From: DATJLY01 sp035604615
GTDB lineage: Bacteria; Pseudomonadota; Alphaproteobacteria; ATCC43930; CGMCC-115725
DNA: 64,000 bases
Direction of reading: 5' to 3'
NCBI GenBank assembly: GCA_035604615.1
Contig: DATNID010000028.1
Location: 1 to 64,000, forward strand
Both the position numbers and the translations under genes were made by a program. Within the stretch, counting starts at the first letter, position 1. Each line of letters starts with the position of its first letter. Positions 25,510-34,266 of the stretch are shown here, one piece after another. Under the pieces are notes generated by a model. It did no database searches and was not told the DNA's origin. It was given only the letters and a program-made list of their open reading frames with translations.

Positions 25510-27831
25510 TTAAATCCGCGTTGCAAGCATCAAGGCGACGATCTTCTCCGGCATGATCGGCGTGTCGGTAATGTGGATGCCGAGCGCGTTCTCGACCGCG
25601 GCAACGATCGCGGCGGCGGCCGGGATGGTGCCGCCCTCGCCCGCGCCCTTGACGCCCAAGGGATTCAAGGGCGACGGCGTCTCGAGATGGGCGCGCGCGA
25701 TCGGCGGCACCTCGGACGCGCCCGGCAGGAGATAGTCGGCGAAGCTGGTCGTCAAAGGCTGCGCGTTGGCGTCGTAGCGCATCCATTCGTAGAGCGCGTT
25801 GCCGATGCCGTGCGCCACCGCGCCATCGATCTGGCCGTCGACGATGAGCGGATTGATCAGCGACCCGCTGTCATGCGCCAACGAATAGCGCAGAATCTCG
25901 ACCGCGCCCGTTTCGACGTCGACCTCGACCTCGACCACGTGGCAGCCATTGCAATAGGCGGCCTGGGGCGGCGCGAAATAGGCCGTGTGCTCGAGGCCCG
26001 GCCCCTGGCCCGCGGGAAAGGAAAATCCCGGCATGCCGCGCGCGATGCGGGCGAGATCGCCGAAGCCCACGGCGCGGCGGTTGCCCGCCTCCACCACGAC
26101 GCTGCCATCCTCGAGCGCGAGCTCGGCCAGGTCCGCCTCGAGCACGCGCGATGCCAGCGCGAGGATTTGGCGGCGCACCTCATCGGACGCCATCAGCGCT
26201 GCGGGGCCGGCATTGGCGGTCACGCGGCTCGCGAAGGTGCCGATCCCCATGGCGATGGCGCCGGTATCGCCGAGCGTGACCGAGACACGCTCGATCGGCA
26301 CATCGAGCCGTTCGGCGCAGATTTGCGCCAAGGTGGTCTTGTGGCCCTGGCCCTGCGGCGCCGCGCCCGAGACCACCGCGACGCGCCCGTCCTGCAGCAC
26401 GCGCACGGTGACGCCCTCGAACGGCCCGAGCCCGGTGCCCTCGACGTAATTGGCGATGCCGATGCCGATATGGCGGCCCGCCGCGCGCGCCGCTTTTTGG
26501 CGCACCGGAAAGCCCGCATGGTCCGCGAGTTCCAGCGCCTTGGCCTGGCACGCCGGATAGTCGCCGCTGTCGTAGACGAGGGGCTTGCCGTCGCGGAAGG
26601 TGAGGCCGACCGAGTACGGCATCTGCGACGGTGCGATGAAGTTGCGGCGTCGGATCTCGGCGGGCTCGAGCCCCAGCTCGCGCGCGGCCCGGTCCATCAG
26701 CCGCTCCATGGCGAACACCGCCTGCGGCCGCCCGGCGCCGCGCACCGGCGTGGTCGCGACCTTGTTGGTATAGACCGCCGTCACCTCCAGGCGATAGGTA
26801 GGGAGCACATAGGGGCCGGGCACGGTCGCGGCGGCGATGAACGGCATGATGATGCCCCACGGCACATAGGCGCCGGTGTCGTGCAGCATCGTCCCGCGCA
26901 CGCCGAGGAGCTTGCCCGCGCCATCGACCGCGATTTCGACCGACCAGTACTGGTCGCGCTCTTGCGTCGCGGCGAGGAAATGCTCGCGTCGGTCCTCGAT
27001 CCACTTGACCGGCCGGCCGAGATGGAGCGCGGCGTACGCCACCACCGCGTCCTCGGCATAGAACACCGCCTTGGGGCCGAAGCCGCCGCCGACATCGGGC
27101 GCGATCACGCGCACCCGCTCGGGATCGCGCGCCAGGAGATCGGCCAAGGTCGCCTTGCCGATATGCGGCGTCTGGGTCGAGGACCACACGGTGAGCATGT
27201 CCTCGGCGGGGTCGAAGCGCGCCAACACGCCGCGCGCCTCGATCGCATGGCCGCAGCCGCGATGCTCGAACAACTCCTCGCGAAAGACATGCGGCGCGGC
27301 GCCGAAGGCGGCATCGACATCGCCGTAGGACGCGGTGAAGCGCGCCGCGATATTGCCGTCACGCTCGGCGTGGCAGCGTGGCGCGTCGGGCTTCACCGCG
27401 TCACGGCAGTCACCCATCGCCGGCAAGGGCTCGTAATCGACCAGGATCGAAGCAGCCGCGTCCTCGGCGCGATGGCGGCGGTCGGCGACGACGATCGCCA
27501 GCGGCTCGCCGACATAGCAGACCTCGTCGCGGGCGAGACAGAATTGCGTGACCAGCTCGCTGATCGCCGGGTTGGGCACCAGCATCGGCATGCGCGTCTG
27601 GCGCATGCGCTCGGGCAGGTCGGCCGCGGTGAGGATGGCGTGAACGCCGGGCATGGCGCGCGCCGCGGCGGCATCGACCGAACGGATGCGGGCATGGGCG
27701 TGGGTCGCGCGCAGGAACGCGGCCTCGAGCGTGCCGGGAAGATGGATGTCGTCGACGAAGCGGCCCTGGCCGGTGAGGAGCGGCTTGTCCTCGGTGCGCT
27801 GGACCCGGGCGCCGATCGCGCGCGCTCCCAT
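25510..27831 (-). CDS. Xanthine dehydrogenase-type molybdopterin-binding subunit 1
   Basis: A 773-residue large subunit of the xanthine dehydrogenase / aldehyde oxidase / CO dehydrogenase family, with the ald_Xan N-terminal domain (FVDDIHLPGTLEAAFLRATHAHARI) and the Mo-cofactor domains (DVGGGFGPK; PVRGAGRPQ; GQGHKTTLAQI; catalytic Glu in GAGEGG near the end). The GAGR loop lacks the CxxR selenium-copper motif of true CO dehydrogenase, so it is a hydroxylase of the form II type, perhaps for an N-heteroaromatic or aldehyde. No 2Fe-2S or FAD subunit genes are adjacent; only CoxG, 4 bp upstream, is linked. Confidence 0.93.
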   Translation of the reverse strand: MGARAIGARVQRTEDKPLLTGQGRFVDDIHLPGTLEAAFLRATHAHARIRSVDAAAARAMPGVHAILTAADLPERMRQTRMPMLVPNPAISELVTQFCLARDEVCYVGEPLAIVVADRRHRAEDAAASILVDYEPLPAMGDCRDAVKPDAPRCHAERDGNIAARFTASYGDVDAAFGAAPHVFREELFEHRGCGHAIEARGVLARFDPAEDMLTVWSSTQTPHIGKATLADLLARDPERVRVIAPDVGGGFGPKAVFYAEDAVVAYAALHLGRPVKWIEDRREHFLAATQERDQYWSVEIAVDGAGKLLGVRGTMLHDTGAYVPWGIIMPFIAAATVPGPYVLPTYRLEVTAVYTNKVATTPVRGAGRPQAVFAMERLMDRAARELGLEPAEIRRRNFIAPSQMPYSVGLTFRDGKPLVYDSGDYPACQAKALELADHAGFPVRQKAARAAGRHIGIGIANYVEGTGLGPFEGVTVRVLQDGRVAVVSGAAPQGQGHKTTLAQICAERLDVPIERVSVTLGDTGAIAMGIGTFASRVTANAGPAALMASDEVRRQILALASRVLEADLAELALEDGSVVVEAGNRRAVGFGDLARIARGMPGFSFPAGQGPGLEHTAYFAPPQAAYCNGCHVVEVEVDVETGAVEILRYSLAHDSGSLINPLIVDGQIDGAVAHGIGNALYEWMRYDANAQPLTTSFADYLLPGASEVPPIARAHLETPSPLNPLGVKGAGEGGTIPAAAAIVAAVENALGIHITDTPIMPEKIVALMLATRI

Positions 27832-27835
27832 CTTG

Positions 27836-28414
27836 CTACTCGATCTGCGCGCGGACGCCGAAGAGCCGCTTCAGCGCGCGCCACAACGCAGTGAGGATCA
27901 GCGCGATGCCGGACACGCCCTTCGCGGCTTCGGATGCGGCGGCGCGGCGTTCCGCTTCGCTGCCCTCGATCTGCACCTTCAGCGTCTCGGCGAAGCGGCC
28001 GACGATCTGCTGCGCCATGTCCTGGATCATGGCGGCGCCGCGGCCGTATTGCGCGACCGCGCCGTTGAGCGAGAGATCGGTGACGATCGCGACGTGGGTC
28101 GCGCGGGGGCCGGTCTCCTTGAGCGCGAATTCGACCGTCGCTTGCGCCCCGCCGCGGCCCTTCTGCTCGGTGCCGCTCGCCGTGATGCGGGCGCGGCGCG
28201 CGGCCTCGTCGATCTGGTCGAAGCGGGCGGTGCCGAGAAACGACACGGCGACGGGGCCGAGCCGCACCGCGACCTTGCCCTTGTAGGTCTTGTTGTCGAC
28301 CGTCTCGAGCAATTCCGCGCCGGGCAAGCAGGGCGCCACGCGCTCGATGTCCATGAGGACGCGCCACGCCTCTTGCGGCGGCAGGGGCACGTCGAAACCG
28401 TTTTCGATCTTCAT
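27836..28414 (-). CDS. coxG: CoxG-like SRPBCC protein
   Basis: A 192-residue protein of the CO dehydrogenase subunit G family: START/SRPBCC domain (about 1-150, IENGFDVPLPPQEAWRVLMDIERVAPCLPGAE) and a short C-terminal hydrophobic segment (ISGIALILTALWRALKRL). In Oligotropha, CoxG helps recruit CO dehydrogenase to the membrane; in other clusters it accompanies molybdenum hydroxylases. It is the first gene of a two-gene operon with the molybdopterin subunit, which supports a role for that pair as one enzyme system. Confidence 0.92.
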   Translation of the reverse strand: MKIENGFDVPLPPQEAWRVLMDIERVAPCLPGAELLETVDNKTYKGKVAVRLGPVAVSFLGTARFDQIDEAARRARITASGTEQKGRGGAQATVEFALKETGPRATHVAIVTDLSLNGAVAQYGRGAAMIQDMAQQIVGRFAETLKVQIEGSEAERRAAASEAAKGVSGIALILTALWRALKRLFGVRAQIE

Positions 28415-28519
28415 TGCGGCGCGACTCTAATTAGCGCCCCGCGCGGTGACAAGGATCGGGGCCGGCGCCAGCGATTCGCGGGGTTGGCAAAGGGATCGAA
28501 TCGGCCGCATGATGGCGCC

Positions 28520-29332
28520 ATGCGTGCGGCCCCCGAGCTGGAGACCGCCGGCAGCGCGGCGATCGTGCTGGCCGGCGTCGACAAATGGTTCAAGACGCAG
28601 GACGAGCCGGTCCATGCGCTGGCGCCGATCAATCTCTCGGTCGCTTCGGGCGAGCTCGTGGTCCTGCTCGGCCCCTCGGGCTGCGGCAAGACCACCATCC
28701 TGCGCATCGTCGGCGGCCTCATCCAGCCGAGCAAGGGCGAGGTCCGCGTGCTGGGGCGCGAGCTGTGGGTCAATGGCGGGCGCAAGAGCGAGGCGGCGTC
28801 GGGGCTGGGCATCGTGTTCCAGGACGCCAATTTGTTCCCGTGGCTGTCGGTCGAGCAGAACATCATGCTGCCGCTCGAATTGAAAGGCACGCCGCGGGCC
28901 GAGCGGCACGACCGGGCGCGCGAGCTGATCAAGCTCGTCGGCATCGCCGGGTTCGAGAAGCGCTGGCCGCGCGAGCTGTCGGGCGGGATGCGCCAGCGCG
29001 CGGCGATCGCCCGCGCGCTGTCCTACGATCCCGAGGTCCTGCTGATGGACGAGCCGTTCGGCGCGCTCGACGCCATGACGCGCGACCAGATGAATCTCGA
29101 GCTGCAGCGCATCTGGATGGAGACCGGCAAGACAATTCTCCTCGTCACCCATTCGATCAACGAGGCCGTGTTCCTGGCCGACCGCGTGGTGCTGTTGTCG
29201 CCGCGGCCGGGGCGGATCGACACGGTGGCGGAGGTGGGATTCGAGCGGCCGCGCTCGCTCGACGTCCAGTCGGCGCCGGAGTTCCAGCGCATCGTCACCA
29301 CGCTGCGCCATCGCCTGGTCGAGATTTCTTGA
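28520..29332 (+). CDS. ABC transporter ATP-binding protein, nitrate/sulfonate/taurine type
   Basis: A 270-residue ATPase: Walker A GPSGCGKT, Q-loop VFQDANLFPWL, signature LSGGMRQR, Walker B VLLMDEP, and switch His in LVTHS. The FPWLSVEQN stretch and FERPR tail match the SsuB/TauB group that imports sulfonates, taurine, nitrate, or aromatic acids such as phthalate in some cases. The start at 28520 gives a normal N-terminus; the frame is open far upstream over the divergent coxG but is not coding there. Permease gene follows by 12 bp. No substrate-binding protein is encoded nearby. Confidence 0.94.
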   Translation: MRAAPELETAGSAAIVLAGVDKWFKTQDEPVHALAPINLSVASGELVVLLGPSGCGKTTILRIVGGLIQPSKGEVRVLGRELWVNGGRKSEAASGLGIVFQDANLFPWLSVEQNIMLPLELKGTPRAERHDRARELIKLVGIAGFEKRWPRELSGGMRQRAAIARALSYDPEVLLMDEPFGALDAMTRDQMNLELQRIWMETGKTILLVTHSINEAVFLADRVVLLSPRPGRIDTVAEVGFERPRSLDVQSAPEFQRIVTTLRHRLVEIS

Positions 29333-29344
29333 GGAGCGAGGGAC

Positions 29345-30160
29345 ATGACCGACATCTCCGCCCCCCAACTCGCGCGCCGCAACGGCAAGACCAGCCTGCC
29401 GTGGATCTCGACGCCGCTCTTGGCCGCGATCCTGGTCTTCAGCTGGCACATGTACGTGACGCAGTCGCACGTCTCGGCCTTCATCATGCCGGCGCCCTAT
29501 GCGGTGTGGAAAGCGTGGCTCGATCTTCTCGCCAGCCCGCGCGCCTGGGGCCACGCCGAGACCACGATCTACGAGACGCTGGTGGGCTTCCTGTGGGGGC
29601 TGTTCATCGGGGTCGGGCTGGGTGTCCTCATCGGCCGCATCCGCTGGCTCGAGATGACGCTCAACCCGTTCATCGTCGCCATACAGGTGGTGCCCAAGGT
29701 CGCGTTCGTGCCGCTCTTCGTGGTGTGGTTCGGCTTCGGCATCACCAGCAAGGTGATCGTCTCGGCGGTGCTCGCCTTCTTCCCGATCCTCACCAACACT
29801 GTGCTGGGCGTGAAGTCCGTCGAGAGCGGCCATCGCGACGTGATGACCAGCCTCAACGCCTCGCGCTTCGCCGTGTTCTGGCGCCTCGAGCTGCCGAGCT
29901 CGTTGCCTTACATCCTCACCGGCATGGAGGTCGGCATCGTGCTCGCCATCATCGGCGCGATCGTGGGCGAGTATCTCGGCGGCAATAGCGGCCTGGGCTA
30001 TCTCCTCATCTCCAAGATGAACGCGTTCGAGACCGATGGCCTCTTCGCGGTGATGATCCACATGACCATCCTGGGCTTCGCGTTCTATTTCGCGGTGGGA
30101 CTCCTTCGTCGTCTCACCATCCCATGGCACCAGTCGTCGGGTCTCGATCTCGGCGGCTGA
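29345..30160 (+). CDS. ABC transporter permease, SsuC/TauC type
   Basis: A 271-residue permease with six predicted membrane segments and the BPD_transp_1 EAA-like loop LNASRFAVFWRLELPSSLPYI that contacts the ATPase. Conserved family pieces: MPAPYAVWKAW, VVPKVAFVPLFVVWFG and AIIGAIVGEYLGG. Partner of the ATPase just upstream. The pair is placed between coxG and an aromatic-acid MFS carrier, so the likely cargo is the substrate of this catabolic block, but a periplasmic binding protein would be needed and is not here. Confidence 0.94.
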   Translation: MTDISAPQLARRNGKTSLPWISTPLLAAILVFSWHMYVTQSHVSAFIMPAPYAVWKAWLDLLASPRAWGHAETTIYETLVGFLWGLFIGVGLGVLIGRIRWLEMTLNPFIVAIQVVPKVAFVPLFVVWFGFGITSKVIVSAVLAFFPILTNTVLGVKSVESGHRDVMTSLNASRFAVFWRLELPSSLPYILTGMEVGIVLAIIGAIVGEYLGGNSGLGYLLISKMNAFETDGLFAVMIHMTILGFAFYFAVGLLRRLTIPWHQSSGLDLGG

Positions 30161-30221
30161 TTCGCGCTAGAGTGCGCGCCGTTCGAGAGCCGTAATCAAC
30201 AGACTCCTTGGGGGGAGCACC

Positions 30222-31592
30222 ATGGCCGCCGCAGGCACAATCGATCTCGCGCCGATCATCGACCGGCAGAAGATCGGCGCCTTCCACATCCAGCTCATCG
30301 TCGTCGCCTTCATCGTGGTGATGGTGGACGGCTACGACATCGGCGCCGCCGCTATCGCGGCGCCCGCCCTCATCCGCGAATGGCACATCGCGCCGGCGCA
30401 GTTGGGCGGCCTGTTCAGCGCCGGGCTGTTCTCCGGCCTGTTCGGGCCGCTGGCGCTCGGGTGGATCGCCGATCATTACGGCCGCCGCAGCGCGATCGTC
30501 ATCGGCGCCATCTTTTTCGGCGCCTTCACCTGGGCCTCGGTGCTCGCCCAGGATTTGAACACGCTGATCTGGATGCGCTTCATCGCCGGGCTCGGAATCT
30601 CGGGCGTGCTGCCGATCACGGTGGCGCTCGTGAACGAATACGCGCCGCGGCGCGTGCGCGCGACCTTGTTCGTGCTGATGTTCTCGGGCGTGACCTTCGG
30701 CGGCGGATTGCCCGGCCTCGTGGGCGCAAGGCTGATGGCCGAGTATGGCTGGCGCGTCCTGTTCGTGATCGGCGGCATCGCCCCGATCCTGATCGCCGTG
30801 GTGGTGCTGTTCGCGCTGCCGGAATCGATCAAGTACCTGTCGCTCAGGCGCGAGCGGCATGACCGGCTGGTCGGACTCCTGGACCGGATGCAGCCGGGAC
30901 TCGCGCTCGACCCCAACGCGAATTTCGTGATCGGCGGCGAGGATAATCGGCAGAAATTCTCCTACACCGCGATCTTCAAGGGCCGGCTCGCCTGGATCAC
31001 GCCGCTGTTCTGGCTCTCGAACGCGATCAACCTGATGATCTTCTACTTCGTCAACCAGTGGATCCCGACCATCCTCGCCGGCAACGGCGTCTCGGTCGAG
31101 CATGCCGTGCTCGCCACCACGGCGTTCCAGTTCGCCGGCACCTTGGGCGGCCTCGTCATCATGCGGCCCCTGGACAAATGGGGCTTCATCCCGGTGCCGA
31201 TCCTGTTCGCCGTGGCGATTCCCATCGTCGCGCTGACCGGAACGCCGGGCCTGTCGGAGGGGATCACCATCACCCTCGTCGCCGCGATCGGGTTCTGTCT
31301 CCTGGGGCTGCAGTTCGGCAATATCGCGTGCGAGACCAACATGTACCCGACCTATATCCGGTCGTGGGGCGTGGGCTCGTGCTTCGGCGCGGGCCGGGTC
31401 GGCTCGGTGTTCGGGCCGTTGATCGGCGGCTATCTCATCGGCATGCACCTGCCGATGCAGCAGCTCTTCCTGATCGCGGCGGTCCCGCTGGCGCTCGGCC
31501 TCGTCAACGCGATCGCGCTGACGCCGCTCTATCGCGCCGAATGGGCGGGCCAGGGCCACGGCGTGCCCCAGCCGGCCGCGGGCGACGATTAG
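30222..31592 (+). CDS. MFS transporter, aromatic acid:H+ symporter (AAHS) family
   Basis: A 456-residue, 12-segment carrier. The AAHS signature DGYD (needed for transport in PcaK) is in MVDGYDIGAAAIA in helix 1, and loop 2-3 reads GWIADHYGRR. A central cytoplasmic loop splits the two halves. Relatives PcaK, BenK and MhpT carry 4-hydroxybenzoate, benzoate or 3-hydroxyphenylpropionate. Ribosome site GGGGGGAG. It is followed by the second molybdopterin subunit 12 bp later, likely one transcript, which ties uptake of an aromatic acid to that enzyme. Confidence 0.93.
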   Translation: MAAAGTIDLAPIIDRQKIGAFHIQLIVVAFIVVMVDGYDIGAAAIAAPALIREWHIAPAQLGGLFSAGLFSGLFGPLALGWIADHYGRRSAIVIGAIFFGAFTWASVLAQDLNTLIWMRFIAGLGISGVLPITVALVNEYAPRRVRATLFVLMFSGVTFGGGLPGLVGARLMAEYGWRVLFVIGGIAPILIAVVVLFALPESIKYLSLRRERHDRLVGLLDRMQPGLALDPNANFVIGGEDNRQKFSYTAIFKGRLAWITPLFWLSNAINLMIFYFVNQWIPTILAGNGVSVEHAVLATTAFQFAGTLGGLVIMRPLDKWGFIPVPILFAVAIPIVALTGTPGLSEGITITLVAAIGFCLLGLQFGNIACETNMYPTYIRSWGVGSCFGAGRVGSVFGPLIGGYLIGMHLPMQQLFLIAAVPLALGLVNAIALTPLYRAEWAGQGHGVPQPAAGDD

Positions 31593-31604
31593 AGAGGACG
31601 CGTC

Positions 31605-33929
31605 ATGGGACAGTTCGGAATCGGCCAGCCGGTGCCGCGCGAGGAGGACCCCTATCTCCTGCGCGGCGAGGGCCGCTATTGCGACGATTTGCGGGTAACG
31701 GGACTGGCGCGGGCGGTGGTGCTGCGCTCGCCCCATCCGCACGCGCGCATCCGTTCGATCGACGCGGCGGCGGCGCGCGATGCTGAGGGCGTGCTGCTGG
31801 TCCTCACCGGCGAGGACAAGGAAGCCGTCGCGCTCGGCCGGCAAAGCCCGCGCATGCCGCGGAAGCGCCGCGACGGCAGCGCCGGCTTCATCAGCCCGCA
31901 GCCGGCGCTGGCGCGCGAGCGGGTGCGCTATGTCGGCGAATGCGTGGCCTTGGTGGTGGCCGAGACGCTCGACCAGGCCAAGGACGCCGCCGAGCTGATC
32001 GCGGTCGATTATGAGCCGCTGCCCGCCATCATCGCGACCGAAGCCGCGGTCCAGCCCGGCGCGGTCGCGGTGTGGCCCGACTGCACCGACAACCAGGCCT
32101 GGTTCCACGAGGTCGGCAACAAGGCTGCGGTCGAGGCGGCCTTCGCCAAGGCCGCTCACGTGGTCAAGCACCGCATGGTGATCAACCGCATCACCACCAA
32201 CTCGATGGAGCCGCGCGGCTGCCTCGCCGATTACGACCGGCGCGACGAGCGCTACACCATCCGATGCACCGTGCAGGGGCCGCACCGCTCGCGCGGCATC
32301 TTCGCCGCGCTGCTCAAGGTGCCGGAAACCCAGGTGCGCGTCATCTGCGACAATATGGGCGGCGGCTTCGGCATGAAGGGCGCGCTCTACAACGAATATG
32401 TCGTGACGGCGCTGGCCGCGCGGCTCTTGGGGCGGCCGGTAAAATGGGTGGCGGAGCGCTCGGAAAGCCTCGTTTCCGACGAGCAGGCGCGCGACAACGT
32501 GACCGATGCCGAGCTGGCGCTGGACAATGACGGCAAGTTCCTCGCGCTCAGGGTGAAGACTCTCGCCAATATCGGCGCCTATCACACCTCCGACCGCGCA
32601 GCCGGGCCGCCCTTGGTCAATCTCGGCGTGCTTGCGGGCACCTATACGACGCCGGTGATCCACGCCGAGGTCGCGGGCGTGATGACGCACACCATGCTCA
32701 CCGGCCATTACCGCGGCGCCGGGCGTCCCGAGGCGGCTTACGTGATCGAGACCATGGTCGATCTCGCGGCGCGGCAGCTCGGCATCGATCCGGTCGAGAT
32801 CAGGCGGCGCAACACCATCCCGGCGAGCGCGATGCCGTACAAGACCGGGCTCGTCTACACCTATGACAGCGGCGACTTCACCAAGAACCTCGACGACGCG
32901 CTGGGGCTCGCCGACTATGCCGGCTTCGCGCGGCGGCGCGACGAGTCGAAAGCGCGCGGCAAGCTGCGCGGCATCGGCGTCTCCAACACGATCGAGGCCT
33001 CGAGCGGCGGCATGCTGGAACATGCGCAGCTCCGCTTCGACGCGGGCGGCACCTTGACCTTGCTCATGGGCACGCACGATCACGGCCAGGGCCACGCCAC
33101 CACCTTCAAGCAGATCCTGGCCGACAAGCTCGGCCTCGCGCACGACCGCATCCGCTTCAAGAACGGCGACACCGACATCGTGTCGATCGGCACCGGCACG
33201 TTCGGCTCGCGCTCGGCCGTGTGCGGCGGGACGGCGGTGGTGATGGCGGCCGACAAGATCATCGCCAAGGCCAAGACGATCGCGGCCCACCTGCTCGAGA
33301 CCGGCGAGCCCGACATCGCCTTCACCGACGGCAAGTTCACCGTCGTGGGCACCGACCGCGCCATCGCGCTCGCCGACGTGGCCAAGACCGCCTACGCCGT
33401 GGGCCGCGTTCCGCGCGGCATGGAGCCCGGCCTCGACGAGAGCGGCACCTATGACGGCGGCGCCGCCACATATCCCAACGGCTGCCACGTGTGCGAGGTC
33501 GAGATCGACGAGGCCACCGGCAAGGTCGAGATCGTGCGCTATGTCGCGGTCGACGAGGTCGGGCGGGTGATCAACCCGCTGCTGCTCGAGGGCCAGGTCC
33601 ATGGCGGCGTCGCGCAAGGGGTGGGCCAGGCGCTGATGGAGGACGTGACCTACGACTTGGCATCAGGCCAGGTGATGACCGGCTCGTTCATGGACTACGC
33701 CATGCCGCGCGCCGACGATTTCTGCGCCATCGAGATGGAGAGCAACGAGGTGCCGTGCCGCACCAATCCCCTGGGCCTCAAGGGCGCGGGCGAGGCCGGT
33801 ACGGTGGGCGCGCTGCCGGCGGTGATGAACGCGATCAACCACGCGCTGGCGCAAAAGGGCGCCCCTTACGTGCAGATGCCGGCGACCGCGGAGAAGGTCT
33901 GGCGCGCGCTCGGCGGGGCGCGGGGTTAG
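31605..33929 (+). CDS. Xanthine dehydrogenase-type molybdopterin-binding subunit 2
   Basis: A 774-residue large subunit, same family and length as the one at 25510-27831. Landmarks: RGEGRYCDDLRVTG at the N-terminus, DNMGGGFGMKG, HYRGAGRPEAAYVIE (form II-like RGAGR loop), GTHDHGQGHATTFKQ, and LKGAGEAGT with the catalytic Glu. Again no iron-sulfur or FAD subunit nearby. Linked to the MFS carrier 12 bp upstream. Its electron-transfer partners must be encoded elsewhere, or it borrows those of another enzyme. Confidence 0.93.
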   Translation: MGQFGIGQPVPREEDPYLLRGEGRYCDDLRVTGLARAVVLRSPHPHARIRSIDAAAARDAEGVLLVLTGEDKEAVALGRQSPRMPRKRRDGSAGFISPQPALARERVRYVGECVALVVAETLDQAKDAAELIAVDYEPLPAIIATEAAVQPGAVAVWPDCTDNQAWFHEVGNKAAVEAAFAKAAHVVKHRMVINRITTNSMEPRGCLADYDRRDERYTIRCTVQGPHRSRGIFAALLKVPETQVRVICDNMGGGFGMKGALYNEYVVTALAARLLGRPVKWVAERSESLVSDEQARDNVTDAELALDNDGKFLALRVKTLANIGAYHTSDRAAGPPLVNLGVLAGTYTTPVIHAEVAGVMTHTMLTGHYRGAGRPEAAYVIETMVDLAARQLGIDPVEIRRRNTIPASAMPYKTGLVYTYDSGDFTKNLDDALGLADYAGFARRRDESKARGKLRGIGVSNTIEASSGGMLEHAQLRFDAGGTLTLLMGTHDHGQGHATTFKQILADKLGLAHDRIRFKNGDTDIVSIGTGTFGSRSAVCGGTAVVMAADKIIAKAKTIAAHLLETGEPDIAFTDGKFTVVGTDRAIALADVAKTAYAVGRVPRGMEPGLDESGTYDGGAATYPNGCHVCEVEIDEATGKVEIVRYVAVDEVGRVINPLLLEGQVHGGVAQGVGQALMEDVTYDLASGQVMTGSFMDYAMPRADDFCAIEMESNEVPCRTNPLGLKGAGEAGTVGALPAVMNAINHALAQKGAPYVQMPATAEKVWRALGGARG

Positions 33930-33946
33930 TCCGCCGCATCCTGACA

Positions 33947-33981
33947 TTGACGCCGCGGCCGGTGTTGGTGTAAACACCAAC
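33947..33981 (+). promoter_or_regulatory. Toxin-antitoxin promoter with palindromic operator
   Basis: TTGACG (33947-33952) and TAAACA (33971-33976) are separated by 18 nt. A perfect palindrome GTTGGTGTAAACACCAAC (33964-33981) covers the -10 and ends at the base before the ATG at 33982. There is no room for a ribosome site, so a leaderless message is likely. The palindrome is placed where an antitoxin or toxin-antitoxin complex would repress its own operon. Confidence 0.65.
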
Positions 33982-34266
33982 ATGGCGGCGCGGCTCCTGC
34001 TTCGCGAACGGCGGGTCATCGGCGAAGACCGATTTGCCGACATCGTGATCTGGCAGTTGCGGAGTCCCGTCTCGGGAAGCGGTCACGGCTTCAAGTATCG
34101 CCTCGCCTTCGTCGTCGATGGCGTGTGCGTCCTTCGCTTCGACAACGAGACCGGTAAGGGCGATCACATGCATGTGGGGGACGAAGAGGTGCCCTATCGG
34201 TTCACGACCTTGGCGCGACTGGTCACGGATTTCTGGCGCGCGATCGACGAGTGGAGGCCACGATGA
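33982..34266 (+). CDS. TumE-family toxin (DUF6516)
   Basis: A 94-residue protein of the DUF6516/TumE type: MAARLLLRERRVIGEDRFADIVIW, GFKYRLAFVVDGVCVLRFDNETGKGDHMHVGDEEVPYRF. The FDNExGKGDHxHxGxxExPY stretch is the family hallmark and probably forms the active or RNA-contact face. TumE from plasmid pUM505 is described as the toxin of a type II system. The N-terminus matches relatives, so the ATG at 33982 is sound despite lacking a ribosome site. It overlaps the antitoxin gene by 4 nt (ATGA); toxin precedes antitoxin. Confidence 0.85.
   Translation: MAARLLLRERRVIGEDRFADIVIWQLRSPVSGSGHGFKYRLAFVVDGVCVLRFDNETGKGDHMHVGDEEVPYRFTTLARLVTDFWRAIDEWRPR

Noticed and set aside
25510..28414. True CO dehydrogenase (coxL with coxG)
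   Set aside because: The large subunit lacks the Cys-containing active-site loop of form I CO dehydrogenase and has no coxS or coxM.
30114..33617. Very long minus-strand open frame opposite the MFS and molybdopterin genes
   Set aside because: It lies antisense to two clear genes, is rich in His, Arg, Asp and Gln with no family resemblance, and is explained by high GC and lack of stop codons.
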